A stretch of DNA of 64,000 nucleotides from contig NZ_AP014612.1 in the NCBI RefSeq assembly GCF_002355215.1, positions 1,302,001 to 1,366,000 of the forward strand, given 5' to 3'. The notes under the pieces were generated by a model. It was not told where the DNA came from and made no database searches. It saw nothing but the letters and a program-made list of their open reading frames with translations. Position 1 is the first letter of the stretch. The number at the start of each line of letters is the position of its first letter. A program made the translations under genes and the position numbers. This document shows, in pieces, positions 1-8,617 of this stretch. Source of the stretch: Streptococcus troglodytae (GTDB lineage: Bacteria; Bacillota; Bacilli; Lactobacillales; Streptococcaceae).

Positions 1-1034
1 ATAACTGGAGTCGGAATGGACTGTAACAAAGCCGATATTTTACCAATAAAACTCATCAAGACAGCAAGCAGAGCTGCACCAGCAATAACATAAACAGAGA
101 AAATTTTATTAAGGGCCATGACACCAATATTTTCACCATAAGACGTTACAGGAGGTGCTCCCAAAATACCAGCTACAACCTGAGCTAACCCATCACCAGT
201 CAAAGTTTTATCAAGTCCTGGTTCCTTGAAAAAGTCACGCCCGGTTAAACTATTGAGTACCATGATATGACCAAAGTGTTCTGTCATAGTTACAAAAGCA
301 ATCGGTGCCATGGTTAAAATAGCTGATGGATAAAGCTTAAAACCATCATTCAAAATAGGAAGATGAATAGTAGGAATTTGTATCCAAGAAGCTTTAAAGA
401 CACCTGTAAAATGAACAATTTCTTGACCTGTTAAAAGCCCAATAAGAAGGGCAAATAAATAACCAAAAATCAGACCAAAGAGAATCGGCATTAAACCAAA
501 CATCCCCTTGCCATAAACATTAAATAAGACGACAGCAAACAGCGTTATCAAACCGATAAACACATAAGTCAGATGATAATGACCATCTTTGGTCATGACA
601 TCACTAACGGCACTGCTTGCCAGACTAAGACCAATCACCATAACAATGGGGCCGACTACCACTGGCGGCAATATTCTATTAATCCAAGAATTGCCAATCC
701 ATTTAATCACCAAAGCAACAATGAAGTAAACCAAACCACCAGTAATGGCTCCTTGAGCTACTGCTGCAATACCATCTGTCTTCATTAACGTTTGCATAGC
801 ACCAATATAGGCAAAACTAGATCCCATATAAGCAGGAATTTTATACTTGGTTACACTCAAATGAACAAGTGTTCCTAGACCACATGACAAGAGAGCAACA
901 GCTGGGTCAATGCCAACTAAGATTGGAACTAAAACAGTCGAACCAAACATGGCAAAAAGGTGTTGAAAAGATAAGCCCAACAACATACCAAAACGAGGCC
1001 GTTCTTGAACATCAAGCTTCAATTCTTGACTCAT
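1..1034 (-). CDS. pyrP: Uracil permease, C-terminus beyond the window
   Basis: Nucleobase:cation symporter 2 (UraA-type) membrane protein that imports uracil. The frame is open from the ATG at 1034 to the window edge, so the C-terminal part is missing. The start reads [15 protein letters not shown], then [21 protein letters not shown], then the conserved motif ending [10 protein letters not shown] and a later [16 protein letters not shown] stretch typical of the substrate-binding half. Hydrophobic segments run throughout. The ATG overlaps the pyrR stop as ATGA, so the two are translationally coupled in one operon behind the PyrR attenuator. In lactic bacteria this pair is usually followed by pyrB and carAB, which would lie outside the window. 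Confidence 0.93.
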   Translation of the reverse strand, partial: MSQELKLDVQERPRFGMLLGLSFQHLFAMFGSTVLVPILVGIDPAVALLSCGLGTLVHLSVTKYKIPAYMGSSFAYIGAMQTLMKTDGIAAVAQGAITGGLVYFIVALVIKWIGNSWINRILPPVVVGPIVMVIGLSLASSAVSDVMTKDGHYHLTYVFIGLITLFAVVLFNVYGKGMFGLMPILFGLIFGYLFALLIGLLTGQEIVHFTGVFKASWIQIPTIHLPILNDGFKLYPSAILTMAPIAFVTMTEHFGHIMVLNSLTGRDFFKEPGLDKTLTGDGLAQVVAGILGAPPVTSYGENIGVMALNKIFSVYVIAGAALLAVLMSFIGKISALLQSIPTPV

Positions 1035-1561
1035 AGACTATCCTCTTTAGCAAGTAATAAAACATTGTCCTTATCATCAATTTCTACCATATTAACAACA
1101 ATTTCTTCTGAACTGCTGGTTGGAATATTTTTGCCAACATAATCCGCACGAATAGGCAATTCACGGTGACCTCTATCAACCAAAACTGCTAAACTGACAC
1201 GAGCTGGACGACCAAGGCTGACAACATTATCAATAGCAGCACGAATGGTACGACCAGTATAAAGAACATCATCTACCAAAATCACATCACGGTTGGTAAT
1301 ATCTACAGGCATCTCAGTTGTATTTTCTTCGACCTTGACATCATCTCGGAAAGATTTGGTATCAAGTTCTCCAAGTGGAATATCTAAACCTTCAATTTGC
1401 TTGAAACGTTCCTGAATACGACGAGCAATGAAGACACCACGTGTCTTAATACCAGCCAGAACAATATTATCAAGATTCTTATTTCTCTCAATAATCTCAT
1501 AAGTCATACGTGTGATGGCACGCTTCATGGTGACACCGTCAACAATTTCTTTCGTTTTCAT
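1031..1561 (-). CDS. pyrR: PyrR bifunctional attenuator protein / uracil phosphoribosyltransferase
   Basis: 176 aa, the normal PyrR length. The PRPP-binding motif [18 protein letters not shown] is near residues 90-108, as in type I phosphoribosyltransferases. PyrR binds UMP and then the pyr mRNA leader, favouring the terminator; it also has a weak UPRT activity. The ATG at 1561 follows AAAGG about ten bases upstream. A matching PyrR-type RNA leader lies directly upstream, so the gene probably regulates its own operon. The stop overlaps the pyrP start by four bases. Confidence 0.95.
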   Translation of the reverse strand: MKTKEIVDGVTMKRAITRMTYEIIERNKNLDNIVLAGIKTRGVFIARRIQERFKQIEGLDIPLGELDTKSFRDDVKVEENTTEMPVDITNRDVILVDDVLYTGRTIRAAIDNVVSLGRPARVSLAVLVDRGHRELPIRADYVGKNIPTSSSEEIVVNMVEIDDKDNVLLLAKEDSL

Positions 1562-1592
1562 AGAATGCCTTTCTGTAAATGTAAAGAATAAG

Positions 1593-1695
1593 AAAAAATC
1601 CCCTCATACAAGGAGATTTCACAAAATATAAGTACAGTTTCTCGGCACTTTTTTCTTTGTTACTCCTTGCCTGCCTCACGGGACAGTGTTAAAGG
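1593..1695 (-). promoter_or_regulatory. PyrR-binding attenuator in the pyrR leader
   Basis: Read on the minus strand, the leader has CCTTTAA, GTCCCGTGAGGC and AAGGAG between 1695 and 1663. This matches the PyrR anti-antiterminator loop (conserved TTTAA, GTCC, GAGAGGC-like core, AAGG flank). It is followed at 1619-1593 by a short stem (AAATCTCC with GGGGATTT) and a run of Ts, the intrinsic terminator. The arrangement is the classic UMP-dependent pyr attenuator. The assignment is by motif; folding was not computed. Confidence 0.82.
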
Positions 1696-1711
1696 AATAT
1701 TCATTTTTATT

Positions 1712-1739
1712 ATTATAACATACTGCCTATATTTTTCAA
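1712..1739 (-). promoter_or_regulatory. pyrR-pyrP promoter
   Basis: On the minus strand: -35 TTGAAA (1739-1734), 16-base spacer, extended -10 TGTTATAAT (TATAAT at 1717-1712). It sits just upstream of the PyrR leader. Confidence 0.75.
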
Positions 1740-1794
1740 GAGCCGACCATTTTTTCCACGCCGTACGCATGAAGAAAATGCATGTGAGAATGTA

Positions 1795-1817
1795 GAAAAA
1801 GTCTTCTTTTGAGACTT
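1795..1817 (-). terminator. Terminator-like hairpin between the repeat array and the pyr promoter
   Basis: On the minus strand AAGTCT, seven-base loop, AGACTT, then TTTTC. It closes the structured repeat region before the pyr promoter starts. A second small hairpin, GGAAAC with GTTTCC, lies slightly upstream of it near 1850-1865. Confidence 0.5.
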
Positions 1818-1880
1818 TCCTTAGGTGATACGGACGGTAGCGATGAGGAAACTTTCGTTTCCTTATGTCCCAACCTAAAC

Positions 1881-2226
1881 CAAGATACAAAGGGCGTTAA
1901 GCGGATAAAGGCAAAATAGGGAGTACGACGCGGAATTATTAAGATTCTAGGAGGACTCATCTTTTTGCCACAATCCGCGGCCCGTGTTCAGTTAAATCAA
2001 GATACAAAGGGCGTTAAGCGGATAAAGGCAAAATAGGGAGTACGACGCGGAATCATTAAGATTCTAGGAGGACTCATCTTTTTGCCACAATCCGCAGCCC
2101 GTGTTCAGTTAAACCAAGATACAAAGGGCGTTAAGCGGACAAGAGCAAAATAGGAAACTAGCCGACGACGCTTGCGTCTAGGGTATGTTTATCTTTTTGC
2201 TGCCGTCCGCAGCCCGTGTTCAATTA
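1881..2226 (-). repeat. Three tandem 117-bp structured repeat units
   Basis: Near-identical units begin at 1881, 1998 and 2115, exactly 117 bases apart. Units 1 and 2 differ at only a few positions; unit 3 keeps the flanks but has a different centre. On the minus strand each unit has a nested stem: GCGGA with TCCGC outside, GGCAAAA with TTTTGCC inside, four-base internal loops, and a variable apical hairpin (GAATC/GATTC in unit 2, GACGC/GCGTC in unit 3). Unit 3 keeps pairing through changed bases (GCGGAC with GTCCGC, GCAAAA with TTTTGC). The short frames crossing the region do not look like protein. Confidence 0.8.
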
Positions 2227-2257
2227 AGATTTGATCCCAAGGTCTCCAATCTTCCGA

Positions 2258-2285
2258 GTTCCTGAAACATTAAAGTTTCAGGAAC
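2258..2285. other. Perfect 11-bp inverted repeat
   Basis: GTTCCTGAAAC, six-base loop, GTTTCAGGAAC, followed on the plus strand by TTTTA. It resembles a plus-strand terminator, but no plus-strand gene precedes it. The rest of 2286-2475 shows no gene. Confidence 0.45.
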
Positions 2286-2475
2286 TTTTATCACAGCGGA
2301 AAATCTCGTTTGATGATCGCTTTGCTCACCAATAAAAAGAAATAATCACGAAATCTGCAGAGCTTAAAAATTTTTTATGTTGAAAAATAAGTTTGTCTTC
2401 AGTCTGAATGCATGTAACTGTTTTCTAGCTATGTGCATTTTTTCTAGATTTAAAAACATACTCTAAAGTAAATAA

Positions 2476-3099
2476 TTATCCAATACCAAATAATTTAGAC
2501 AGGACAGTCGTCAAGCCCAAACTATAGGCAAGAATTGAAGCTGGTTTGCCAAGCAAAATAATTAAAGTAAATTGTCTATAGGTCATACTGGTTGTTCCTG
2601 CTAAATAACAAAGCAAGTCATCCGGGGCAATTGGCAAAAAGATAGCCCAAGCAAAATATTTAGCAAATTTACTGTCAGAATTTGTCCAATGTTCATAACT
2701 AGCCAGTGCCTTGGGGCTAAAAAATGTCTCCAAAGCTGGACGGCCAAACCGTCTGGCAATATGAAATCCCAAAACAGAACCGATACAAATACCAATATAA
2801 TTCCAGATAAAGCCCAAAAAAGGTCCAAAAATAACAACACCTGCCAAAGTTGAAACACCGCCCGGTAAAATTGGAATAGCTACTTGAATAATCTGCAATA
2901 ACACAAAAATCAGAGGACTCCAATTACCATAACGATGCATAACAGCCCGCAATTTTTTGACATCTGTCAAGTAACCTTTTTGATAAAGGTAGACAGTTAA
3001 AAGAATAGTCGCTAAGATTACCAGCCAAGTAATAATGCGCAAAAACATGCGGACATATTTCAATTTTCTTTCTGTCTTCAAAAGATTTGAATTCTTCAT
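2476..3099 (-). CDS. DedA / TVP38 (VTT-domain) membrane protein
   Basis: 207 aa from the ATG at 3099. Hydrophobic segments flank a central VTT/SNARE-associated domain: the reentrant region contains PGGVSTLAGVVIFGPFLG, then GSVLGFHIARRFGR and a later AGTTSMTYRQF. The family is linked to lipid (undecaprenyl phosphate or phosphatidyl lipid) translocation; the substrate here is unknown. The frame extends 18 codons upstream, but I prefer this start because TGCTACAAT, a good extended -10, ends six bases before it. Such a promoter would give a leaderless or nearly leaderless mRNA, and no Shine-Dalgarno is visible. It stands alone, downstream of rluD. Confidence 0.82.
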   Translation of the reverse strand: MKNSNLLKTERKLKYVRMFLRIITWLVILATILLTVYLYQKGYLTDVKKLRAVMHRYGNWSPLIFVLLQIIQVAIPILPGGVSTLAGVVIFGPFLGFIWNYIGICIGSVLGFHIARRFGRPALETFFSPKALASYEHWTNSDSKFAKYFAWAIFLPIAPDDLLCYLAGTTSMTYRQFTLIILLGKPASILAYSLGLTTVLSKLFGIG

Positions 3100-3251
3100 A
3101 AATTTATTGTAGCAAAAACTAAGAAAATATACTGAAATAAATTGTAAAATCAAAAAAGCTTAGAAAAAATTACCAGCACAGTTATAAGAATCTGCGGATC
3201 ATTTCATAAATTGCTAAATATCAAAAGCCAAACAGCCTATTAATCTAACAC

Positions 3252-4142
3252 TTATAAATGATGCAAATGGTCTAATGTCTCCTGAAAAATAGCTGGTATT
3301 TCAGTAGTAAATTGCATCAATTCACCGGTTTTAGGATGCGTAAATCCTAAGGTTTTAGCATGTAAAAACTGGCCTTGGCCCTTCAATGTTTTCTTGGGAG
3401 CATAGAGAGGATCTCCAGCAACTGGGTGACCAATATAGGCCATATGAACCCGAATTTGATGCGTCCTGCCTGTTTCTAACGTGAGCTCCACCAAACTATA
3501 CTGGCCAAAACGTTCTAAAACTTTAAAATGTGTCACCGCAGGTTTTCCTTTGGCAGTCACTGTCTGTTTCTTACGGTCCTTCTCACTACGGCCAATCGGT
3601 GCCTCAATAACACCACGGTCATTTGGCAAGTTGCCATGTACAAGGGCTATATACTGACGCAGTGACTTTTTTTCTTTCAGTTCCTTCGCCAAAGCCTGAT
3701 GTGCTTGATCATTTTTAGCAATCATCAGTAGGCCTGAAGTATCTTTATCAATCCGATGGACAATACCTGGTCTGATGACACCATTTATGGATGAGAGATC
3801 TTTTATATGAAAAAGCAGAGCATTGACCAAAGTTCCTGAAGGATGTCCTACCGAGGGATGAACAACCATTCCTTGTGGTTTATTTACAACAGCAACATCC
3901 TCATCTTCATAGACAATTTCAAGGGGAATATTCTGAGCCTCACAGTCTAAGACTTCTTCTTGAGAACGTTCATAATGAATGATATCTCCCTCTTTAACAG
4001 CATATTTTGCTTTTTGCTTTTTGCCATTCACTAAAACAAGACCAGCTTTAATTTGCTCACTCGCCTGAGAACGGGACAAATCTGTCAAATCAGCCAAGGC
4101 CTTATCTAAACGCACTCCTGCTTCTTTTATTTCAATTTCCAT
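3252..4142 (-). CDS. rluD: RluD-type 23S rRNA pseudouridine synthase
   Basis: 296 aa from the ATG at 4142. N-terminal S4 RNA-binding domain (residues about 4-65: [19 protein letters not shown]) and a catalytic domain with [18 protein letters not shown], whose Asp is the nucleophile of the RluA/RluD family, then [10 protein letters not shown]. An upstream start at 4166 is possible, but GGAAAGAAG placed seven bases before 4142 supports the shorter form. The start lies inside the end of lspA, so the two are translationally coupled. This lspA-rluD order is usual in streptococci. Confidence 0.92.
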   Translation of the reverse strand: MEIEIKEAGVRLDKALADLTDLSRSQASEQIKAGLVLVNGKKQKAKYAVKEGDIIHYERSQEEVLDCEAQNIPLEIVYEDEDVAVVNKPQGMVVHPSVGHPSGTLVNALLFHIKDLSSINGVIRPGIVHRIDKDTSGLLMIAKNDQAHQALAKELKEKKSLRQYIALVHGNLPNDRGVIEAPIGRSEKDRKKQTVTAKGKPAVTHFKVLERFGQYSLVELTLETGRTHQIRVHMAYIGHPVAGDPLYAPKKTLKGQGQFLHAKTLGFTHPKTGELMQFTTEIPAIFQETLDHLHHL

Positions 4143-4593
4143 TTTTTTCTTCTTTCCATAAGGCAATGATTAAGAGTGCCACACCAATACTTAAATAAGA
4201 ATCTGCTACATTAAAGATGGCAAAATCAACAAAGTCAAGATGAATCATATCAACCACATAGCCTAAACGCAGACGGTCAATGAAATTTCCTAAACCACCA
4301 GAAATAATTAACAGTAAACTTACCAATAACCAAAAATTATCGGACTGAATCCGTTTAATTAAATAATACAGAGCTGCCCCTAAAACAAGAAGAGTTGTCA
4401 CCGTAAACAGCCACTGCTGATTCTCTAAAATAGAGAAAGCTGCTCCTGTATTTCGCAAATAAGTTAGGCTGACAAGATTAGGAATAAAGTCAACGATTGC
4501 TCCTAAGTGAATATATTTGACAACAAGAAACTTACTTAGTTGATCTAAGGCAACCAAAAACAGTGCTGTTACAGCTAATACTATTTTTCGCAT
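4132..4593 (-). CDS. lspA: Lipoprotein signal peptidase (signal peptidase II)
   Basis: 153 aa with four hydrophobic segments. The catalytic aspartate motifs are visible: [19 protein letters not shown] and [14 protein letters not shown], together with NTGAAFS. It cleaves diacylglyceryl prolipoproteins before the lipobox cysteine; the amino-acid binding lipoproteins elsewhere in this window are likely substrates. It starts eight bases after the LysR gene and overlaps rluD. Confidence 0.96.
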   Translation of the reverse strand: MRKIVLAVTALFLVALDQLSKFLVVKYIHLGAIVDFIPNLVSLTYLRNTGAAFSILENQQWLFTVTTLLVLGAALYYLIKRIQSDNFWLLVSLLLIISGGLGNFIDRLRLGYVVDMIHLDFVDFAIFNVADSYLSIGVALLIIALWKEEKNGN

Positions 4594-4601
4594 AAAATCT
4601 C

Positions 4602-5507
4602 CTAAGGTTTATAAGTTTCAAAATAATTGAACATGACATTGATAAATTTGAGAGCACATGTTGATAAGTTTGTACTATTGCGTCTGACATAAACCATGCG
4701 ATTGTCCAATTTATCATCCAAAGGAATGACCGTAATACCATTAACACTGCAACTATCCAAAAAACCAGACCCAGTCGCATAGGCATCTGTGCGCTCTAAA
4801 ATGCCATTTAGAGTTGCTCGGTCAGTCACATTGTAAATGAGGGAACTTTCGCTGGTATCTACCAAATTCTCTGAATAATAAAGGTACTCATCTTTTTCTT
4901 GAGTAAAGCGTACCGTTTCCAGTCCAGTTAAATCATCCATAGTCAATCGTTCTTTTTCTGCCAGAGGATGATCCTGACGCAGATAAATATGTGTTTGAAA
5001 AGAAATCATCTCTACAAATTCAAGCCCCAACTTATCCATTTTTTGCAAAATACCCTTACGGTTTTGCTGATTCATATAGATAATGCCGATTTCACTGTGT
5101 CCTTGGGCAACTTCATCCAAAATCTGAGCAGTTGTCGTTTCAAAAATCCGAAAATCTTTATATTTGGGATACTGTTTGGAAAAGGCAGTCAGCAAAGGCG
5201 GTAAGAAATCATAGTGCTGACTGGCAACGGAAAATTGATTTTTTTCACTATCAGACTGGGCATAACGCTTCTCAAAAGAATCAAAACTTTTAACCACTTC
5301 TAATGATTTTTCGTAAAAAACCAATCCTTGACTAGTTAAAACTGCACCTGTTGTTGTTCGAGTAAAAATTTGAAAACCGAGTTCTTGCTCCAGATCCTTG
5401 ACAGCGACTGACAAACTGGGCTGACTGACAAAAAGCTTAGCAGCGGCTTCGCGAAAGGTACCGCTGTTGGCAATAGCCACCACATAACGTAATTGTTGAA
5501 TATTCAT
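4602..5507 (-). CDS. LysR-family regulator, CpsY/MtaR-like
   Basis: 301 aa. The N-terminal winged helix-turn-helix ([20 protein letters not shown], then [17 protein letters not shown]) is followed by a LysR effector-binding domain from about residue 90. The sequence resembles the streptococcal CpsY/MtaR group, linked in other species to methionine uptake or capsule and surface control; that assignment is from memory. It lies first in a tight group with lspA and rluD. The target genes cannot be read from the sequence. Confidence 0.88.
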   Translation of the reverse strand: MNIQQLRYVVAIANSGTFREAAAKLFVSQPSLSVAVKDLEQELGFQIFTRTTTGAVLTSQGLVFYEKSLEVVKSFDSFEKRYAQSDSEKNQFSVASQHYDFLPPLLTAFSKQYPKYKDFRIFETTTAQILDEVAQGHSEIGIIYMNQQNRKGILQKMDKLGLEFVEMISFQTHIYLRQDHPLAEKERLTMDDLTGLETVRFTQEKDEYLYYSENLVDTSESSLIYNVTDRATLNGILERTDAYATGSGFLDSCSVNGITVIPLDDKLDNRMVYVRRNSTNLSTCALKFINVMFNYFETYKP

Positions 5508-5544
5508 ATGATTACTTTCTTTTTAAATTGCTCTTTCTATTATA

Positions 5545-5571
5545 CAAAAAAATCACACATTGCGCGTGATT
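5545..5571 (-). terminator. Terminator between the Nudix gene and the LysR gene
   Basis: On the minus strand AATCAC, nine-base loop, GTGATT and seven Ts. A TATAAT (5544-5539) follows immediately and may be the -10 of the LysR gene, with no clear -35. The 5572-5742 stretch holds no recognisable gene. Confidence 0.65.
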
Positions 5572-5742
5572 CAGATTGAAGAAAAAGTCTTCCTTTTTAT
5601 TCTTGATTATTTCTTGCAAGCCAAAACAAGGGGGGAGAGAATTCCTTGCCCATTCCTGCTGGTGCTTAGTCAATAATCTTTGACCGATAAAGTTTCCTAA
5701 AAGGAAGCCAATTAGAATAGTTAAAATGCACTATTGACTTGT

Positions 5743-6234
5743 TTAATGAACTTTTTTATCCAACCAATTTAGAAGAAAATTCTTTGCTAGACTAGGAGAT
5801 AGAATAGCTTCCTTGGCTTGGTCAGGATGAAACCAGTTAGCTGCTTCCACTTCATGGTTCAGTTTTAAATCGCTGGCTTTCTTGGCACGGCAGACAAAGT
5901 TCACCATTAAAACTTGATTTTTTTCATAAAAAGAGCTGGCATTAAAAGCTATTATCTCAACTGTCAAACCAGTCTCTTCTAACACCTCGCGTTTGACAGC
6001 CTCTTCTAATTTTTCGCCTTTATTAACATAACCTGCTACTAAGATATACTGTCTCATATGGTACTGCTGAATCAGAAGAATCTTTTGCATTTGCTCATCA
6101 TAGACAATCATTGATACTGCAAGATCATGCTGAGGAAAACGAAAAGACTGACAATTTTTACAGTAAGGTACTTGCCCTTCGTGTTCTAACATTTTTTCTA
6201 CTAATTGTGTCCCACAATGCTGACAAAATTCCAT
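5743..6234 (-). CDS. Nudix hydrolase with N-terminal zinc ribbon
   Basis: 163 aa. Two CxxC pairs (MEFCQHCGTQ and PYCKNCQSF) form a zinc ribbon of the kind seen in NADH pyrophosphatases. The Nudix box follows at about residues 68-90: GYVNKGEKLEEAVKREVLEE. It probably hydrolyses a nucleoside-diphosphate-linked compound such as NAD(H), but the NudC SQPWPF-type specificity motif is not seen, so the substrate is open. Its ATG directly follows the stop of the GNAT gene, so the two form one unit. Confidence 0.85.
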   Translation of the reverse strand: MEFCQHCGTQLVEKMLEHEGQVPYCKNCQSFRFPQHDLAVSMIVYDEQMQKILLIQQYHMRQYILVAGYVNKGEKLEEAVKREVLEETGLTVEIIAFNASSFYEKNQVLMVNFVCRAKKASDLKLNHEVEAANWFHPDQAKEAILSPSLAKNFLLNWLDKKVH

Positions 6235-6930
6235 TTAACAATCCTTCAATGCTTTTATTTGCTGACCATTATCATCAAAATTCTTCGGTGATAGCCAGTT
6301 TTCAAACCGCTTTTTCAGTGTAGGCCAGTCTTGGTCGATAACAGAAAACCAGTCCGTATTACGTGTTCGTCCCTTATAAACGACATGATTACGGAAAGTT
6401 CCTTCATAAGTAAAGCCAAGTCGCTTAGCAGCATTGCCAGAAGACTGATTTAGATGATCGCACTTCCATTCATAACGGCGATAACCCAGATCCTCAAAAA
6501 CATAATTCATAACCAAGTATTGTGCTTCTGTTGCAGCAGATGTTTTCTGCAAGGCAGGTGCATAAATGACACGCCCCATCTCAAGCACACGATTTTTAGG
6601 ATCAATGCGCATAAGCGAAAAAGTACCTAAGACTTTATCTGTTTCTTTGTCACGAATGGCAAAAAAATAAGGATTTTTAGATTTTTCATAATCTTGGAGA
6701 CGTTCTTGAACAGCTTCAGCAGTTTCAAAAGGCTGATCAAACATGTAGGTCCAATCAGACGGAACTGCATTCTTCCAATAGAAATCAATAATGTCATTTA
6801 GATGTTTTCTGGTATCAATATGTTCCACACTGCAATAGCGACCCTCTAAAAGCTTCACATCAGGCATTTGGCCAACTGCAAAATGTTCCAAGGTTTTTCC
6901 AACTTCTTGCTGGTACTGGTTAACTGGCAT
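6235..6930 (-). CDS. GNAT-family acetyltransferase (RimJ/RimL-like)
   Basis: 231 aa, long for the fold because of a 60-residue N-terminal extension. The GNAT core covers about residues 55-190, with VLGTFSLMRIDPKNRVLEMG and the CoA-loop region ending SGNAAKRLGFTYEGTFRNHV. This pattern fits the RimL/ribosomal-protein-serine group or similar N-acetyltransferases; the substrate is not known. It is the first gene of a two-gene unit with the Nudix hydrolase. An extended -10 (TGCTATAAT, TATAAT at 6966-6961) lies upstream, with no clear -35. Confidence 0.85.
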   Translation of the reverse strand: MPVNQYQQEVGKTLEHFAVGQMPDVKLLEGRYCSVEHIDTRKHLNDIIDFYWKNAVPSDWTYMFDQPFETAEAVQERLQDYEKSKNPYFFAIRDKETDKVLGTFSLMRIDPKNRVLEMGRVIYAPALQKTSAATEAQYLVMNYVFEDLGYRRYEWKCDHLNQSSGNAAKRLGFTYEGTFRNHVVYKGRTRNTDWFSVIDQDWPTLKKRFENWLSPKNFDDNGQQIKALKDC

Positions 6931-7119
6931 AAAGAACCTCTTTTCTATTGATTATTAACCATTATAGCATACGGTTAAAAATAATCGTTTACGATTGATT
7001 GATAATTGACGAACATTATCTATCTACCTTAAAAGGAAAACCTATTAAATGAAACAAGATGATCAGATAATCTTCACCTCCAGATTCAAAAATGGAATTA
7101 CAAGAAGATTTCCACAACT

Positions 7120-7160
7120 AAAAAGAAAAGGAGTGAAAATGATTTTTTCAACTCCCTTTA
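7120..7160 (-). terminator. Terminator of the rplU-prp-rpmA operon
   Basis: On the minus strand GGGAGTTGAAAA pairs with TTTTCACTCC (one bulge), followed by TTTTCTTTTT. It lies about 90 bases after the rpmA stop. The remainder of 6931-7250 contains nothing else recognisable. Confidence 0.75.
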
Positions 7161-7250
7161 GACTGAAGCCTATAAAATACAGACTTTTCTTATTCTATTC
7201 CTTGTAAGAAAAACTTCAAAAGCTTTCTTATACTCAAAAAGTATTAACTT

Positions 7251-7544
7251 TTATTTTGCGATTGGATAAACAGATACTTGTTTTTTATCGCGACCTTTAC
7301 GTTCGAAACGAACAACACCTTCAACTTTAGCAAAAAGGGTATCATCTCCACCGCGACCTACGTTAGCACCTGGGTAGATATGTGTTCCGCGTTGACGGTA
7401 AAGGATTGAACCACCTGTAACAGTTTGTCCATCAGCTGCCTTAGCACCAAGACGTTTGCTTTCTGAATCACGTCCGTTAGATGTAGAACCGCCACCTTTT
7501 TTGTGGGCGAAAAGTTGCAAATTAGCAAGATTCATTTTTAACAT
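7251..7544 (-). CDS. rpmA: 50S ribosomal protein L27 with cleavable N-terminal extension
   Basis: 97 aa. The mature protein begins at [14 protein letters not shown], which lines the peptidyl-transferase centre. It is preceded by [12 protein letters not shown], the Firmicute-specific extension that the cysteine protease Prp removes between Phe and Ala. The prp gene is the next gene upstream, fitting this processing. The start at 7544 follows GAGAGGA by nine bases; the internal Met at codon 4 is an alternative. Confidence 0.97.
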   Translation of the reverse strand: MLKMNLANLQLFAHKKGGGSTSNGRDSESKRLGAKAADGQTVTGGSILYRQRGTHIYPGANVGRGGDDTLFAKVEGVVRFERKGRDKKQVSVYPIAK

Positions 7545-7565
7545 AATGTTGTGTCCTCTCTTAAA

Positions 7566-7901
7566 TTATTGGGTCATTATCTTAGCTGTTACAAATTCCG
7601 GAGAATTTTCAGCAAGATTAGTTATTCCTAGAAGAAAAGCTTCAAATAACAATTGAACTTTCTCATCTGATTTATTGGTTATATACGATAAATCAATCTT
7701 CATATAACCGCCATCAAACTCATTCATTTGTAAACTAACTGTACAGTCTGCTAAAACTTCCAAAGCATTAACCAAATTTATTGATAAAGTTGAAACAGCT
7801 GCGCATACGATATCAAAGCCATACTCACCAGATCCAGCATGACCAGTCAGCTCAACGCTTTCCAATATGCCTTTGCGGCGAATAAATGTTGCTTGAATCA
7901 T
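7566..7901 (-). CDS. prp: Ribosomal-processing cysteine protease Prp
   Basis: 111 aa, the usual size. The catalytic pair is visible in GHAGSGEYGFDIVCAAVSTL: His around residue 21 and Cys around residue 33. Prp removes the N-terminal extension of L27 encoded by the next gene. The rplU-prp-rpmA order is conserved in Firmicutes and supports the call. The Shine-Dalgarno is weak, and it starts 12 bases after the rplU stop. Confidence 0.93.
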   Translation of the reverse strand: MIQATFIRRKGILESVELTGHAGSGEYGFDIVCAAVSTLSINLVNALEVLADCTVSLQMNEFDGGYMKIDLSYITNKSDEKVQLLFEAFLLGITNLAENSPEFVTAKIMTQ

Positions 7902-7912
7902 ATCAGTTTATC

Positions 7913-8227
7913 TTAAGCGTTAATAGCTTTGATAACAACTTTGGTATAAGGCTGACGGTGACCTTGTTTACGGTGACTGCCTTTTTTAGGTTTGTACTTG
8001 TAAGTAACAACTTTCTTTTGTTTGCCTTGTTTTTCAACAGTTCCAACAACAGTAGCTCCTTTAACAATTGGAGTACCAACAACAGTTTTGTCACCACCGA
8101 CAAGAACAACTTGATCAAATGTTACTTCTGCTCCAGCTTCAACATCAAGTTTTTCAACATAGATTGCTTGATCGACTTCAACTTTAACTTGTTTTCCACC
8201 AGTTTTGATGATTGCGTATGTGCTCAT
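7913..8227 (-). CDS. rplU: 50S ribosomal protein L21
   Basis: 104 aa from the ATG at 8227, which follows AGGAGG by six bases. The N-terminus [17 protein letters not shown] and the C-terminal [20 protein letters not shown] are diagnostic. A longer in-frame start at 8350 lies inside the untranslated leader and is not credible. It is first in the rplU-prp-rpmA operon. Confidence 0.98.
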   Translation of the reverse strand: MSTYAIIKTGGKQVKVEVDQAIYVEKLDVEAGAEVTFDQVVLVGGDKTVVGTPIVKGATVVGTVEKQGKQKKVVTYKYKPKKGSHRKQGHRQPYTKVVIKAINA

Positions 8228-8239
8228 GATGCACCTCCT

Positions 8240-8351
8240 ATAAGATTTTGCTTGAGGAAATTCCTCCGTGAAGACTCGCCTAAATCGTGAGCTGCGAAAG
8301 CTGCTTAAAAGCGATTTTCGTGCGGTTGCACAGGATGTGCATATAGTCAAC
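8240..8351 (-). promoter_or_regulatory. Structured rplU leader, candidate L21-type autoregulatory RNA
   Basis: About 110 transcribed bases separate the promoter from the Shine-Dalgarno. On the minus strand the region holds TGCACATCCTGTGCA (six-bp stem), GCAGCTTTCGCAGC and GAGGAATTTCCTC, all short hairpins. Firmicute rplU genes often carry an L21 leader that binds the protein. I see structure, but I cannot confirm that it is the same RNA family. Confidence 0.5.
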
Positions 8352-8357
8352 TTTTAC

Positions 8358-8386
8358 AGTATAGCATTTTTCCTATACTTTGACAA
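8358..8386 (-). promoter_or_regulatory. rplU operon promoter
   Basis: On the minus strand TTGTCA (8386-8381), exactly 17 bases, then TATACT (8363-8358) preceded by TGC. A near-consensus sigma-A promoter, as expected for ribosomal protein genes. Confidence 0.85.
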
Positions 8387-8617
8387 GTTTTTTTCATTTC
8401 CTGCCACGCCAATCGCATGAAGAAATTTTTTCGAAATATTTCAGAAATAAAGAAAGCAAAGAACAAGGCCAGATTACTCAGCTGGTAAATATCATATAAG
8501 CAATTTTTTCTTTTCTCTCAACTGTACAAAATAAGCTGTACGCGACAAAGCATTTTGACTAAAATGAGCCAAAAAAAGAAGCAAAATAGCAGACATGAAA
8601 ATCACTTTCTCTATTGC

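Noticed and set aside
1660..1960. Two overlapping minus-strand frames of 76 and 74 codons
   Set aside because: They run through the repeat unit, the terminator hairpin and the pyr leader. The amino-acid sequence reflects the structured repeat, and no ribosome site is present.
2407..2442. Plus-strand terminator-like stem (AATGCA with TGCATT, then Ts)
   Set aside because: No plus-strand gene precedes it and the loop is long; likely chance in AT-rich DNA.
7903..8290. Long frames on both strands over rplU
   Set aside because: They are shadows of the ribosomal protein gene and its leader; the L21 sequence is unambiguous.
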